A stretch of 64,000 nucleotides of DNA from Mesorhizobium mediterraneum (GCF_002284565.1 NZ_NPKI01000026.1:287292-351291); one strand, 5' to 3'; positions 42,814 to 52,615 are shown, counted from the first letter of the stretch. Notes: generated from the letters alone by a model not told the origin. Translations and numbers: made by a program.

Positions 42814-43958
42814 TGCGAATCCTGATGGTTGCCGCCCGCTGCTACCCCCTCATAGGCGGCATCGAAACTCACATCCAGGAAGTCGGCCCCCGCTTGGTAA
42901 CGCTGGGCCACGCCGTCGACGTGCTCACCACCGATCCCTCGGGGGAGTTGCCGGTTGAGGAGGAGGTGCGCGGCATGCGCGTCCGGCGCGTGCGGGCCTG
43001 GCCGAGGGAGCTGGACCTCTATTTTGCGCCCCGCATTTATACCGCGATCCGGCGCGGGACTTGGGATCTGATCCATTTCCAAGGTTACAACACCTTCGTG
43101 GCGCCGATCGGACTGTTCGCGGCCGTGCGCGGGGACCTGCCGTTCATCCTGACCTTCCATAGCGGCGGGCATTCCTCCCGGCTGCGCAACACCGTGCGCG
43201 GCACGCAGCACGCGCTGCTCCGGCCTCTGGTGGCCCAGGCCGCGCGGCTGATTGGCGTCTCCGAATTCGAAGCCAGCTTCTTCAGCGGGAGGATGGGCGT
43301 GCCACGGGAGCGGTTTGTCGTTATCCCGAACGGCGCCGCGATGCCAGCTCCGAGCCCCGGCATCAAGGTCGATCCGCACCTGATCGTCTCGGGCGGCAGG
43401 CTGGAGCGCTACAAGGGCCATCACCGGGTGATTGGGGCCTTGCCCGAACTGATCCGCAGGGTGCCAGACGCGCGACTGCACGTCGTCGGTACAGGCCCGT
43501 ATGAGAGAGAGTTGCGGCGCCTCGTCGCGATGCTAGGCCTCGAGAAGCGGGTCACCATTGCGGGTATCGCCGGATCCGAGCGGCAGAAAATGGCAGACCT
43601 TCTGGCGAGGGCTGCGCTGTTCGTGCTGTTCAGCGACTACGAAGCCCATCCGATCGCCGTAATGGAAGCCCTGTCGCTGCGCCGTCCGGTCCTTGTCAGC
43701 GACACGTCCGGTCTGCGGGAGCTGGCCGCCAAGGGCCTGTGCCGGGCGATTCCGCCCAACGCCGGTCCGAAAGAGTTGGCCGCCGCCATGGCCGACGAGC
43801 TAAAGGCCCATCGGGAGGTCCCGGATTTGGCGCTACCGGACTGGGATGCCTGCGCTCAAGTGCTGAGCGACGTTTATTGTGATGTCCTGAGCAGCCGATC
43901 CGTGGTCCGCTTGCCCCCCGGCGGCGTGATGTCGTGGCCTCCTGCGACGGGGGTATGA
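42813..43958 (+). CDS. GT4 glycosyltransferase
   Basis: A 381-residue GT-B enzyme. The start at 42,813 overlaps the previous stop (TGATG). The N-terminal domain begins MRILMVAARCYPLIGGIETH; the C-terminal donor site shows VSGGRLERYKGHHRVIGALP, HVVGTGPYERELRRL, and the EX7E-like region FVLFSDYEAHPIAVMEALSL. It adds a nucleotide-sugar-derived residue to the growing repeat unit at the inner membrane face. It overlaps the following membrane-protein gene by ATGA. Confidence 0.88.
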   Translation: MRILMVAARCYPLIGGIETHIQEVGPRLVTLGHAVDVLTTDPSGELPVEEEVRGMRVRRVRAWPRELDLYFAPRIYTAIRRGTWDLIHFQGYNTFVAPIGLFAAVRGDLPFILTFHSGGHSSRLRNTVRGTQHALLRPLVAQAARLIGVSEFEASFFSGRMGVPRERFVVIPNGAAMPAPSPGIKVDPHLIVSGGRLERYKGHHRVIGALPELIRRVPDARLHVVGTGPYERELRRLVAMLGLEKRVTIAGIAGSERQKMADLLARAALFVLFSDYEAHPIAVMEALSLRRPVLVSDTSGLRELAAKGLCRAIPPNAGPKELAAAMADELKAHREVPDLALPDWDACAQVLSDVYCDVLSSRSVVRLPPGGVMSWPPATGV

Positions 43959-45931
43959 GGCTGATGATGCCGGCTCATTTCACCGCGGGAACCAGGATCA
44001 ACCCGCTCCGGGCCGGGATACGATTCGTCTCGGCCGTTATCGGCCCCGACCTTCGCGACGGCGGCGCCGATGCCCCGTCGCAACGCGCCAATTCCGGGTG
44101 GATCGCGGTTCTATGCCTGACGATCGCCACGGCTCTACTCCTGGTCGTGGCCGGGCACGCGGCCGGGCGCCGGGGCTATGACGTGGCGCCGCTGCTCTTC
44201 TGGTCCGGTGTCGTCCTCCTGGTCGTTCCGACCAGCCTTCGCATCACCTGGCCGATGGTAGCCCGGGGTGAGCGCTTGTTCCTCCTGTTTCTGCTTGCCG
44301 AAGCCCTGTTCTACTACAAGACGGTCTATTCCCCGACGAGCTTCATCAATCACGACGAGTTCTTGCACTGGATCGCAGCCGACGATCTTATGACGGCCCG
44401 CCGGCTATTTCTGTCCAACCCGCTTTTCCCAATCGGGCCAACGTATCCCGCCCTGGAAATCCTGACGACGGCGATCGTCAATCTGACGGGCTTGCCATTG
44501 TTTGCGGCGGGGACTCTATTGTTGGCCGTCCTCAGGGGCACGTTCATCGGTGCCCTGTTTCTGTTCTTCGAAAGCATCACCGGATCGCCGCGCATCTCGG
44601 CCATCGCCTGCCTGGCCTATATGGGCTGCTCAACCTTCGTCCTGTTCGAGTCGATGTTCTCCTACGAGAGCCTCGGCATCGTGCTGTGCGTGCTGGCCTT
44701 CGCGGTCGAAGCAGCGTCCAAGGATCTCGTCGGGCGACCGAGACTGAAGGCGCTCGGGCTGATTGCCTTGCTGTTGGCGAGCCTCGCGGTCACGCACCAC
44801 CTCTCGGCCACTTTCACCGCCACCTACTTCGGAGCGCTGGCGGCCCTCGAGGCTTTGCGCCGGCAGGGGCCCTTGCGGATTGGGGCCAGGACCGCCGCGG
44901 GCTTCACGGCGCTTCTGGCTATAGCCCTGCCGTCCCTTTGGGTGCAGGCCCGTGGCATCCCTCTCACAGGCTATCTCGGCCCGATGGTCGAATCCGGCTT
45001 CGACACATTGCTCGGGAAGATCCTGGGCGCGCCCACTCCACGGTCGGAGTACCCCGGAGCGCCGGACAAGGCCCTCTACATGCGGCTGACCACCTTGCTG
45101 GCGATCCTGCTGTTGGCACTCGGCCTGGCAACGGGATTCTTTCGGTCGCTGGCCATGGCAGCGCCGAGTGGTGCGCGGTCGGGTTGGCGTCCGATCCGGG
45201 ACATTCTCAAACGCCGCTGGCGCGACAGCCGCCTCGTGCTCCTCGCCTTGCTGGCTTTCGGGCTCCCAGTCTCGGTGGCCTTCCGACTGACCATCGCCGG
45301 ATGGGAAATCGGCAACCGCATGGGAACGTTCGTGTTCATCGCCGTCGGGCTGGTCGTCGCGGTGAGCATCGTCCACTTCTGGCAGGGCCGCACGCCACGC
45401 GGGTGGCGCCGCATCGCACCGGCCGTCGCTCTGGCGGTCATCGTCCTGGGCGGCGTCGCGAGCTCTACGATTAATCCGATCCATGGGCGCTACAGGGTGG
45501 CGGCAGATCAGGCATCAATCGAGCCCATGGGGATCGAAACGGCACGCTGGGCCAAGGAATGGCTCGGTGCCGGCAACCGCTTCACCTCCGACCGCATCAA
45601 CCGCCTTCTGCTTGCGAGCTACGGCCGGCAGGACGTGAGGGTCAGGATCATCGAAGGCGTCTATTCCGCGCGCATATTCGAGGCCGAGACATTGGGGCCC
45701 GACGAGTTTTGGGCCTTGGCGCGAAGCGACATCGATTTCCTGATGATTGACCTACGCCTGACGACGGCTCCCCCGGTGCTCGGCTTCTACTTCGAGCCGT
45801 GGCAACGGCAGGGAACGCCGCTCTCGGGCGCAGAGCTGCTCAAGTTCAATGACATCAAGGGCGTCACCCGCATCTACGACAACGGCTGGATCGTCATCTA
45901 TGACGTGAGAGGATTGCATGAGAATTTGTAG
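43955..45931 (+). CDS. Large polytopic membrane protein, putative polymerase or GT-C glycosyltransferase
   Basis: A 658-residue inner-membrane protein starting at the ATGA overlap (43,955). About ten hydrophobic segments are visible, for example WIAVLCLTIATALLLVVAGH and ALGLIALLLASLAVTHHLSA. The early periplasmic loop has INHDEFLHWIAADDL, with the acidic pair typical of GT-C enzymes. A hydrophilic C-terminal part (about 510-658) includes SDRINRLLLASYGRQDV. It may be the Wzy-type polymerase or use polyprenyl-phosphate sugars made with the DPM-like GT2. I cannot decide between the two. Confidence 0.75.
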   Translation: MRLMMPAHFTAGTRINPLRAGIRFVSAVIGPDLRDGGADAPSQRANSGWIAVLCLTIATALLLVVAGHAAGRRGYDVAPLLFWSGVVLLVVPTSLRITWPMVARGERLFLLFLLAEALFYYKTVYSPTSFINHDEFLHWIAADDLMTARRLFLSNPLFPIGPTYPALEILTTAIVNLTGLPLFAAGTLLLAVLRGTFIGALFLFFESITGSPRISAIACLAYMGCSTFVLFESMFSYESLGIVLCVLAFAVEAASKDLVGRPRLKALGLIALLLASLAVTHHLSATFTATYFGALAALEALRRQGPLRIGARTAAGFTALLAIALPSLWVQARGIPLTGYLGPMVESGFDTLLGKILGAPTPRSEYPGAPDKALYMRLTTLLAILLLALGLATGFFRSLAMAAPSGARSGWRPIRDILKRRWRDSRLVLLALLAFGLPVSVAFRLTIAGWEIGNRMGTFVFIAVGLVVAVSIVHFWQGRTPRGWRRIAPAVALAVIVLGGVASSTINPIHGRYRVAADQASIEPMGIETARWAKEWLGAGNRFTSDRINRLLLASYGRQDVRVRIIEGVYSARIFEAETLGPDEFWALARSDIDFLMIDLRLTTAPPVLGFYFEPWQRQGTPLSGAELLKFNDIKGVTRIYDNGWIVIYDVRGLHENL

Positions 45932-46676
45932 CAAGCTGGACCTTCTGGCCGCGTGCCTGTGGGCGGGGGCCGCGGTGGCGGCTGTTGCGGTCAGCGACAG
46001 CTTGCTCATCCGTACTGCCCTGGGCGCGCCCATGGTGTTCCTCGTCTCGGGCCACACGGTGCTGCGGGCCATTGGCGTGAGGACCGGCTCCGCGTTGCAA
46101 CACTTCGTCTACGCGGTCGGAGCAAGCCTCGCCGCCGGCATCGCCGGGGGATTTGCCCTGAACGCCGCGGGCTCCCTTACGCCGCTCGGCTGGGCGCTGT
46201 GGTTCTGGGCCGTGACGGCCGCCGCGGCACTGGTGGCCGCCGGCCGCCGCGACACTCCCGATCTGCCAGCCTGGCCGGCTCCGGCGCGGGTCCGGCTCTG
46301 GCAGGGGGCCGCGTTCATGCTAGCGCTGCTTGTGGCGACCGGAGCCTATGCGCTGGCCGTCCGGGACGAAGCGGCCTACCGGGAATTCAAATACACCGCG
46401 TTCTGGTTGTTGCCGTCGGCAAGTGGCGAGTCCGGCCGGATCACCGTCGGCATCAGGAGCGCCGAGACTCAACCTCAGCTGTTCGACCTGGAAATCACCC
46501 TCGACGGGCAACCGTTCGCCATCTTCCGATCGCTCACCATCGCGCCGGGCGAGACCTGGGCGCGGGAGATCCCGGTGCCCGTCTTGGCCACCCCGCAGAA
46601 GGCAGATGCCCGGCTCTATCGGCCGGAAGACAACCGACTCTATCGCAGCGTTTCGACGCTGGTGCCGCACATCTGA
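45918..46676 (+). CDS. DUF1616-like membrane protein
   Basis: A 252-residue protein with about four hydrophobic helices in the first 150 residues (LLAACLWAGAAVAAVAVSDS, AVGASLAAGIAGGFALNAAG, and two more) and a periplasmic-type beta-rich domain from about 160 to the end (ITVGIRSAETQPQLFDLEIT, LTIAPGETWAREIPVPVL). The layout fits the DUF1616 family, found with polysaccharide genes in several bacteria; the role is unknown. It overlaps the upstream gene by 14 bp and precedes a GT4 gene by 14 bp, so it is part of the operon. Confidence 0.7.
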   Translation: MRICSKLDLLAACLWAGAAVAAVAVSDSLLIRTALGAPMVFLVSGHTVLRAIGVRTGSALQHFVYAVGASLAAGIAGGFALNAAGSLTPLGWALWFWAVTAAAALVAAGRRDTPDLPAWPAPARVRLWQGAAFMLALLVATGAYALAVRDEAAYREFKYTAFWLLPSASGESGRITVGIRSAETQPQLFDLEITLDGQPFAIFRSLTIAPGETWAREIPVPVLATPQKADARLYRPEDNRLYRSVSTLVPHI

Positions 46677-46690
46677 AACGGAGCCCGACC

Positions 46691-47968
46691 ATGCGCATCC
46701 TGCTACTGTCGCAGTTCTATCCTCCGGTGATCGGGGGAGAGGAGCGGCATGTCCGCAACCTCGGCGCGGCGTTGGCGCAGCGGGGCCATCACGTGAGCGT
46801 CGGCACCTTTATGCATCCCGGATCGCCCGAAACCGAGCTGGACGGCGCGGTCCGCGTGCACCGCCTGCGCGGCACGCTCCAGCGCCTGTCAGACCTCCAC
46901 AGCGATCCCGAGCGCCGCCACGCACCACCCTTCCCGGATCCCGAACTGGTGCTAGCCCTGAGGCGGCTGGTCGCCCAGGAGAGGCCGGACATCGTCCACG
47001 CCCATAACTGGATCTACGCGTCCTTCCTGCCGCTCAAAGTTCTGAGTGGGGCACGCCTCGTGGTCACGCTCCACGATTACGGCCTTGTCTGCGCCAGGAA
47101 GAACTTCATGCACTTGGGCACCCATCTCTGCGGTGGCCCAGCACTGGCGAAGTGCCTGCCCTGCGCTGCCGGGCATTACGGGGCCGTGAAGGCAGCCGTG
47201 ACCACGTTTGGCAACTGGGGGTCGAGCTTCGCCGCCCGGCGTGTGGTGGACCGTTTCATCGCGGTGAGCCACGCGGTGGCGCGTCACAACGGCCTGACCC
47301 AAGGCCGCGCCCCCTACGAGGTCATCACCAATTTCGTGCCCGACGATGTCGAGGTGCTTGGCCCGGAAGATCCCTGCCTGCGGGAGCTACCCGGGGATGG
47401 ATTCATCCTGTTCGTCGGCGATATGATGCGCCTCAAGGGCATTGACGCTCTCCTGCAAGCCTATGCCGACCTCGAGCGCGCGCCTCCGCTGGTCCTGATC
47501 GGGCGCCCGCTCGCCGATACACCGACTGAGTTTCCGCCGAACGTCCATGTGTTCACCATGTGGCCTCATTCCGCCGTCATGCACGCATGGCGGCGCTCAC
47601 TGTTCGGCGTGGCGCCATCGGTTGGGCTGGAACCCTGTGCGACCGTCATCATGGAAGCGATGGCGTCCGGCAAGGCCGTCGTCGCAACCGACGTCGGAGG
47701 CATGCCCGATATGATCGATCACGGCGAAACGGGGCTTCTCGTGCCGCCCGGTGATGCGTCAGCCTTGGCCCACGCGATGCAGACACTTCTGGAGGACCGC
47801 GCCTTGCTTGCCCGCCTGGAGGCGACAAGCCTCGCCAGGGTTGGGCGCCTCAAGGCCGGAGCGGTCGTGACCCGGATCGAGCAGGTCTACCGGGACGTCC
47901 TGCGCCCAACCGCCAGCAGGTCCGCGGTGCCGGCGCACCAAGGTTCGGGAGAGCCATCATGCCGGTAG
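46691..47968 (+). CDS. GT4 glycosyltransferase
   Basis: A 425-residue GT-B enzyme. The N-terminus MRILLLSQFYPPVIGGEERH is the classical GT4 acceptor-domain start; the donor domain contains LFVGDMMRLKGIDALLQAY, GVAPSVGLEPCATVIMEAMA (EX7E type) and GKAVVATDVGGMPDMIDHGE. The first 40 residues closely parallel those of the chimeric protein at 36,325-37,518. It overlaps the flippase gene by 10 bp. The sugar is unknown. Confidence 0.88.
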   Translation: MRILLLSQFYPPVIGGEERHVRNLGAALAQRGHHVSVGTFMHPGSPETELDGAVRVHRLRGTLQRLSDLHSDPERRHAPPFPDPELVLALRRLVAQERPDIVHAHNWIYASFLPLKVLSGARLVVTLHDYGLVCARKNFMHLGTHLCGGPALAKCLPCAAGHYGAVKAAVTTFGNWGSSFAARRVVDRFIAVSHAVARHNGLTQGRAPYEVITNFVPDDVEVLGPEDPCLRELPGDGFILFVGDMMRLKGIDALLQAYADLERAPPLVLIGRPLADTPTEFPPNVHVFTMWPHSAVMHAWRRSLFGVAPSVGLEPCATVIMEAMASGKAVVATDVGGMPDMIDHGETGLLVPPGDASALAHAMQTLLEDRALLARLEATSLARVGRLKAGAVVTRIEQVYRDVLRPTASRSAVPAHQGSGEPSCR

Positions 47969-49293
47969 GCCTCGTCGGGACGGCCACTATTCGCGCCCGA
48001 CGAGAGCTTCGAAAGAGCGCCGCGCTCGTTCTGAATTCCGGCGCTCTGGCGATCGGAACGATTGCAGCGGCCGGTCTTGGGTTTGTCTATTGGTGGCTCG
48101 CCGCCCGGCTGTTTCCGCCGGAGGTGATCGGCAAGGCCTCCGCCCTCCTGTCCGTGATGGGCCTCGTCGGTCTGCTGGGGGAGGCCGGGCTGGGGACCTT
48201 GCTGATGGGGGAGATCGTCCGGCATCCCGGCAAGGAGCGCGGCCTCGTGGCCGCAGCAGCGTCCGTCGGGGTGGCGCTGACGGTCGGCCTGGCCTTGTTG
48301 TTTGTCTTCGAGGAGGCGCACCTCAATAGCTCGACCGGGCTGATCGGCGGCTGGTTCGTGGGCGCTGCGTTCGTCCTCGGCTGCGGCCTGACTGGTCTCA
48401 GCATGGTGGGCGATCAGGCGCTCGTCGGCCACTTGCGGAGCAGCGGCAAGATGATCCGGCAGGTGCTGTTCTCCGTGGTCAAGCTGATGCTGATCGCCGC
48501 CCTCGCGGCTGCCGGCTACGCCTCCAATGCCGCGATTCTTCTGTCGTGGGTGGCCGCGCTGCCGGCGTCCTGGATCGGCTTTGATCTCCTGACCCGGGGC
48601 GGTGCGCGTCGCCTCGTTGGGCGCCCCGATTTCCGGCTGCTCCATACGCTTCGGCGCAAGGTATTCGGTCACTACGCGCTCGATGTGGCCGCACAGGCCC
48701 CGGGCGTCATCATGCCCTACCTTGTGCTGGTTCTCCTGTCGCCGACCACCAATGCCGCCTTCGTGCCGTTGTGGATGCTGGTCTCCATGGCCTCCTTGAT
48801 TCCCGCAGCCATGGCCACGGTGCTGTTCCCCGTGGTCAGAGCAAGCCCGAAACAATCCAGGCACGATATCCTTTTGTCGCTGACGGCGTCATTGCTCTTC
48901 TCACTGGTCTGCGCCGCCTTCATCTTCACCTATTCGCAGGAGATCCTTGCGGTCTTCAATCCCGTCTATCCTGAGATCGCCGGTTCGAGCCTGCGCTTCC
49001 TCGGCTTCAGCCTGTTGGGATCAACGCTCAAATTTCATGCCTGTACGCTGGCGCGGTTGCGCGACAGGATGCGCAAGGCATCTCGCTGGTTCGCGCTTGG
49101 CGGATTGCTGGAGCTGTGCTTCGTGGTCGCGGGGGCGAAGCTTGATGGACTTCAAGGCCTGGTCCTAGGCTGGACGCTCGCCGTCAGCATCGAGGGTGCA
49201 TGTGCGGCCCTGATTTTGGCCTTCGCGATGAAACTGGATTCTGCCGCCGGCCCCGCGCACGAACGACCGACCGCGTCGCCGCTCCAGACTTGA
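47959..49293 (+). CDS. Oligosaccharide flippase (Wzx-like, MVF/MOP superfamily)
   Basis: A 444-residue polytopic membrane protein with about twelve hydrophobic segments. It begins with the Wzx-like pattern SAALVLNSGALAIGTIAAAG...VYWWLAARLFPPEVIGKASA. It flips lipid-linked repeat units to the periplasmic face. It is the last complete gene in the GC-rich operon, and its presence argues for a Wzx/Wzy-type pathway. GGGAGAGCC lies just before its ATG. Confidence 0.85.
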   Translation: MPVGLVGTATIRARRELRKSAALVLNSGALAIGTIAAAGLGFVYWWLAARLFPPEVIGKASALLSVMGLVGLLGEAGLGTLLMGEIVRHPGKERGLVAAAASVGVALTVGLALLFVFEEAHLNSSTGLIGGWFVGAAFVLGCGLTGLSMVGDQALVGHLRSSGKMIRQVLFSVVKLMLIAALAAAGYASNAAILLSWVAALPASWIGFDLLTRGGARRLVGRPDFRLLHTLRRKVFGHYALDVAAQAPGVIMPYLVLVLLSPTTNAAFVPLWMLVSMASLIPAAMATVLFPVVRASPKQSRHDILLSLTASLLFSLVCAAFIFTYSQEILAVFNPVYPEIAGSSLRFLGFSLLGSTLKFHACTLARLRDRMRKASRWFALGGLLELCFVVAGAKLDGLQGLVLGWTLAVSIEGACAALILAFAMKLDSAAGPAHERPTASPLQT

Positions 49294-49306
49294 GGAGACA
49301 CCGATC

Positions 49307-49630
49307 ATGGCGCTGGGTTATCGACCGCAATTGGATGGCCTGCGGGCCATCGCGGCCGGACTCGTCGGCGTCGAGCACTTCGGCGGGCCGCGGGTCAGAA
49401 CGCACTTCCCCATCGGGGCGGGAGCGCTGGGGGTCCAACTGTTCTTCGTCCTGAGTGGCTTCCTGATCACGCGCAACTTGCTGTTCAGACTGGAGCAAGC
49501 CCCTGCGGGCGAAGTCATCCGCAGGTTCTTCCCTATAATTCGATCGGCGACCCGGACAAGGCACGCTAGCTCTTGGGATTTCAACCAGAACATCTCTAGC
49601 AGCAGACTGGCTAAAACCTTTGTTACATAG
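49307..49630 (+). pseudogene. Acyltransferase 3 family protein, truncated
   Basis: The first 70 residues are a typical O-acyltransferase start: RPQLDGLRAIAAGLVGVEHF (with the catalytic histidine), GALGVQLFFVLSGFLITRNL. After RRFF the sequence leaves the family and stops at 107 residues instead of about 350. The break (about 49,530) coincides with a change from GC-rich to AT-richer DNA. The operon was evidently cut here by insertion or recombination, and the protein is very probably inactive. Confidence 0.75.
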
Positions 49631-49639
49631 GCACACCCA

Positions 49640-50821
49640 ATGACGACGGCGAATATTGCTCTGCAAATCTTCACCGATATGGACGCGGTGGAAGCTCAGT
49701 GGAGAACATTAGAGCAGCATGCGGATTGTACCGTATTCCAATTGTTTGATTGGCAGATGGAATGGTATCGCCACATCGGCTCCAGAGAGAAACTGATTCC
49801 GGTGATCGTGCTGGGTCTCGACGATACGGGCGCGGCGATTTTTATTCTGCCATTGGCGATCGAACGCCATGGTCTGATCCGCCGGCTTGTCTGGTTTGGA
49901 TCGGAATTGTGCGATTATAATTCGCCCATTCTGGCGATAAACTTTAGCGATCACGTGAAACCTGGGCAATTCGGCCGCCTGTGGAAAGACATAATTCGGG
50001 CGATTCAAAACTATCCTCAACTTCGTTTCGACGCTGTTGAACTTTACAATATGCCTAGTGTTGTCGGCTCTCAACCTAATCCCTTTCTCGACTTGCCAGT
50101 CTTGCTGGCTAATTGCGCCGGACATGTCGCAACCCTCCCGGAAGCGAACTGGGATCGGTTTTATGCGTCAAAGTTTTCGAATTCGACGCTGCATACCCAC
50201 CGGCGCAAGGCCAAAAACCTCGCCAAGCAAGGTGGCGGGGCGGTTCGCTTTGTAGACGTGCAAGATCAGGCCGAGATCGAGTGCACCATTGCAAAGCTGA
50301 TCGAACAAAAACGGAGCAGCTATGCCCGAATGGGTGTTCATGATATGTTCGAACGTCCGGGTTTTCGCGAATTTTATTTGGCGATTGTCGCCAATCCTCG
50401 GTTGCGCGAGGTCATCCATGTCACGCGGCTGGATTTGGATGGGATTCCGGTGGCGACGGGTCTGGGTCTCCAGTTAAATTCCAGTTATTCACTGGTGATG
50501 TCGAGTTATCAGGAGGAGTTCGCCAAATACAGTCCCGGGCGTCAGCATATTCAGGAAATTATGCAATATGCCATTGGCCAAAAGATGCAGAAATTCGATT
50601 TTACGATCGGCGACGAGCCTTATAAGCTCTCATGGTCCGATATAAATTCGCTTTTGTTTTTCCATTTTGATAGCAGAACTTTGCGCGGTCGTATTGTCAT
50701 TGCGATGAAAATGGCAATCAATTATGTGGATACATGGTATAATCAAACGCCGTTATTAAAGCCACCGCTGCGGCAGGTTCTTCGTAAGACGAGACGATCC
50801 TTGCATCGCATGTTTCTCTGA
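49640..50821 (+). CDS. GNAT-fold acyltransferase, CelD/BcsL type
   Basis: A 393-residue protein with the two-part architecture of the CelD/BcsL (GNAT_6) family found in cellulose and exopolysaccharide loci. The N-terminal part has FQLFDWQMEWYRHIGSREKL and LPLAIERHGLIRRLVWFG; the C-terminal GNAT core has VTRLDLDGIPVATGLGLQLN and then KFDFTIGDEPYKLSW. It probably transfers an acyl or aminoacyl group to a polymer or precursor in the cytoplasm. Its AT-richer composition differs sharply from the operon to the left. Confidence 0.78.
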   Translation: MTTANIALQIFTDMDAVEAQWRTLEQHADCTVFQLFDWQMEWYRHIGSREKLIPVIVLGLDDTGAAIFILPLAIERHGLIRRLVWFGSELCDYNSPILAINFSDHVKPGQFGRLWKDIIRAIQNYPQLRFDAVELYNMPSVVGSQPNPFLDLPVLLANCAGHVATLPEANWDRFYASKFSNSTLHTHRRKAKNLAKQGGGAVRFVDVQDQAEIECTIAKLIEQKRSSYARMGVHDMFERPGFREFYLAIVANPRLREVIHVTRLDLDGIPVATGLGLQLNSSYSLVMSSYQEEFAKYSPGRQHIQEIMQYAIGQKMQKFDFTIGDEPYKLSWSDINSLLFFHFDSRTLRGRIVIAMKMAINYVDTWYNQTPLLKPPLRQVLRKTRRSLHRMFL

Positions 50822-50917
50822 CCGGGCGATCACGAGTTTTTGATCTCGGCGCGGGATGCAATCATCGAGCTTCGCGAAAGAGTATAGTATAATGCGATTA
50901 CTTTGTGGGAGACGATG

Positions 50918-51247
50918 ATGTATAGCGCAGATATTGGGATTGTCGGCGGCGGTCTGGAGGGTTCTATCGCCGCCGCGACGCTCGGGCGAGCCGGATTCTC
51001 GGTCGTCCTGATCGACGCGCATCATCCCTGTCCGGAGGATTTTCGCTGCGAGAAAATTGGGATTGTTGCCGCGTCAACGCTGTTTACCGAACTGTGGATT
51101 GCGCGGTTTGGTCGGGTGATAAACAAGCGCCCCTGGTTTGGTTTTGCAGCAAAAGACGGAGTCTTGAATTTTCTTCGACACCGTTTGGTTCGCCGTCACG
51201 ATCGTGCTGTCAATGAAGTGGTGGGCGAAGGAGCGGGAATTGAATAA
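50918..51247 (+). pseudogene. FAD-dependent oxidoreductase, internally deleted duplicate
   Basis: A 109-residue frame that begins IGIVGGGLEGSIAAATLGRA and HPCPEDFRCEKIG. These segments align closely with the next gene (VAVLGGGTAGSLAAAMLGRM; YPGEFRCEKLD). Further matching pieces follow with large gaps (TELWIARFGRVI against TEIWVARHGYVI). The remainder, including the substrate domain, is missing. The stop overlaps the TTG start of the intact copy by three bases. A decayed tandem duplicate is the best reading; GGGAG precedes the ATG. Confidence 0.65.
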
Positions 51248-52409
51248 TATTGATGTAGCGGTCCTCGGGGGTGGTACCGCCGGCTCGTTAGCCGCTGCGA
51301 TGCTTGGCCGGATGGAGATTTCGACCATCCTTGTTGATATCCATCAAGTCTATCCAGGGGAGTTTCGCTGCGAAAAACTCGATGACGATCAAGTCGACTT
51401 GCTCAAAAAAACCGGGCTGGCGGATGCCGTATTGGCGGCTGCGACACCGATGACTGAGATATGGGTGGCCCGTCACGGTTATGTCATCGGTAAAAAGCAT
51501 GGGAAACACGGCGAGCCCTGCGAATATGGGGTGGCTTATCAGGATTTGGTTAATGTTATTCGCCGCCAGATTCCAGATAGTGTCCAATTCATCTGCGCCA
51601 AAGTGACCAAAATAACGACGAGTTCCGACCGGCAGGAAATTACCCTGTCAAATGGTGACACATGGTCGACCCGATTGATTGTGGTGGCGACCGGCTTAAA
51701 CAATGTCGTCCGGGGTGCGATCACGCGATCCGAGATCAGCAAATGCCACTCGATCAGTGTTGGTTTTGATCTCACCTCTAAAGCTGGTTTCAAATTTCAA
51801 GCTTTAACGTATTTTGCGGAAAAGCCAGGGCCTATGGGTTACGTGAGCATGTTTCCGATTGGTTCAAGAATGCGCGCCAATGTGTTCGTCTACCATGGTG
51901 ATATACGCCATCCGTGGTGTCAGGAAGTGCGCACATCGCCGTTATCTGCATTGTATGCGGCAATGCCCCGATTGAAGCGTCTCCTCGGTGATGCTGTCGT
52001 GTCAAGCGATATTCAAATTCGACCCGTTGATCTTTACGCCGCGCAGAATCACGAACAGCAACCCGGTCTGGTATTGGCCGGTGACAGTTTTGCTACCAGC
52101 GATCCGGCGGCGGGTACCGGTCTCAATAAAGTGCTAACCGATGTTGATCGGTTATGCCATCATATTCCGACATGGTTAGCCACGCCCGGAATGGGCGTCG
52201 AGAAAATTCAGACGTACTACAGTGATCCCGTCAAAGTTGCCTGTGATGAATGGTCGCTTGCTGAAGCATCTTACAACCGATCACTGGCGTCCGATACAAC
52301 GCTATTATGGCGTATTCGTCGGATGGGCAGGATTGGTCTCGACATGATGGGAATCTCGATCCCACAACTTCGCTTGGCGGCAAGCGGAGTTCGTTGGGGA
52401 GCAGGCTGA
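51240..52409 (+). CDS. FAD-dependent oxidoreductase (geranylgeranyl-reductase/halogenase-like)
   Basis: A 389-residue flavoprotein. The TTG at 51,240 is chosen because AAGGAG lies six bases before it and the upstream ATG codons sit inside the previous frame. It has the GxGxxG motif VAVLGGGTAGSLAAAMLG, a second FAD-contact segment VVATGLNNVVRGAI, and the late motif GLVLAGDSFATSDPAAGTGL. The fold group includes monooxygenases, halogenases and geranylgeranyl reductases; the reaction here is unknown. It shares the AT-richer composition of the GNAT gene before it, so the pair probably arrived together. Confidence 0.75.
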   Translation: MNNIDVAVLGGGTAGSLAAAMLGRMEISTILVDIHQVYPGEFRCEKLDDDQVDLLKKTGLADAVLAAATPMTEIWVARHGYVIGKKHGKHGEPCEYGVAYQDLVNVIRRQIPDSVQFICAKVTKITTSSDRQEITLSNGDTWSTRLIVVATGLNNVVRGAITRSEISKCHSISVGFDLTSKAGFKFQALTYFAEKPGPMGYVSMFPIGSRMRANVFVYHGDIRHPWCQEVRTSPLSALYAAMPRLKRLLGDAVVSSDIQIRPVDLYAAQNHEQQPGLVLAGDSFATSDPAAGTGLNKVLTDVDRLCHHIPTWLATPGMGVEKIQTYYSDPVKVACDEWSLAEASYNRSLASDTTLLWRIRRMGRIGLDMMGISIPQLRLAASGVRWGAG

Positions 52410-52615
52410 ACTTGGCGGTATCGACAGCGTTGTTGGTCTTCATGCCGCGTCTGCCGCCTGCGCGGGCCGAAGCCGCTTCGTCGCGGCGAAGGCCCGTCAG
52501 GCTGGCGCCGATCAGGGCTTTCGACGTTTCCAAGACCAGGCTTAGAAAGTAGTGACCGCATCAACTGGCACGCATCACTGGCAGAAGCCATTCTGGCAGG
52601 AGACAAGCAGCCACA

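Noticed and set aside
52410..52615. Possible transposase tail between the flavoprotein and the ExoF-like gene
   Set aside because: A minus-strand frame extends across the flavoprotein 3' end but shows no transposase motif; composition change only.
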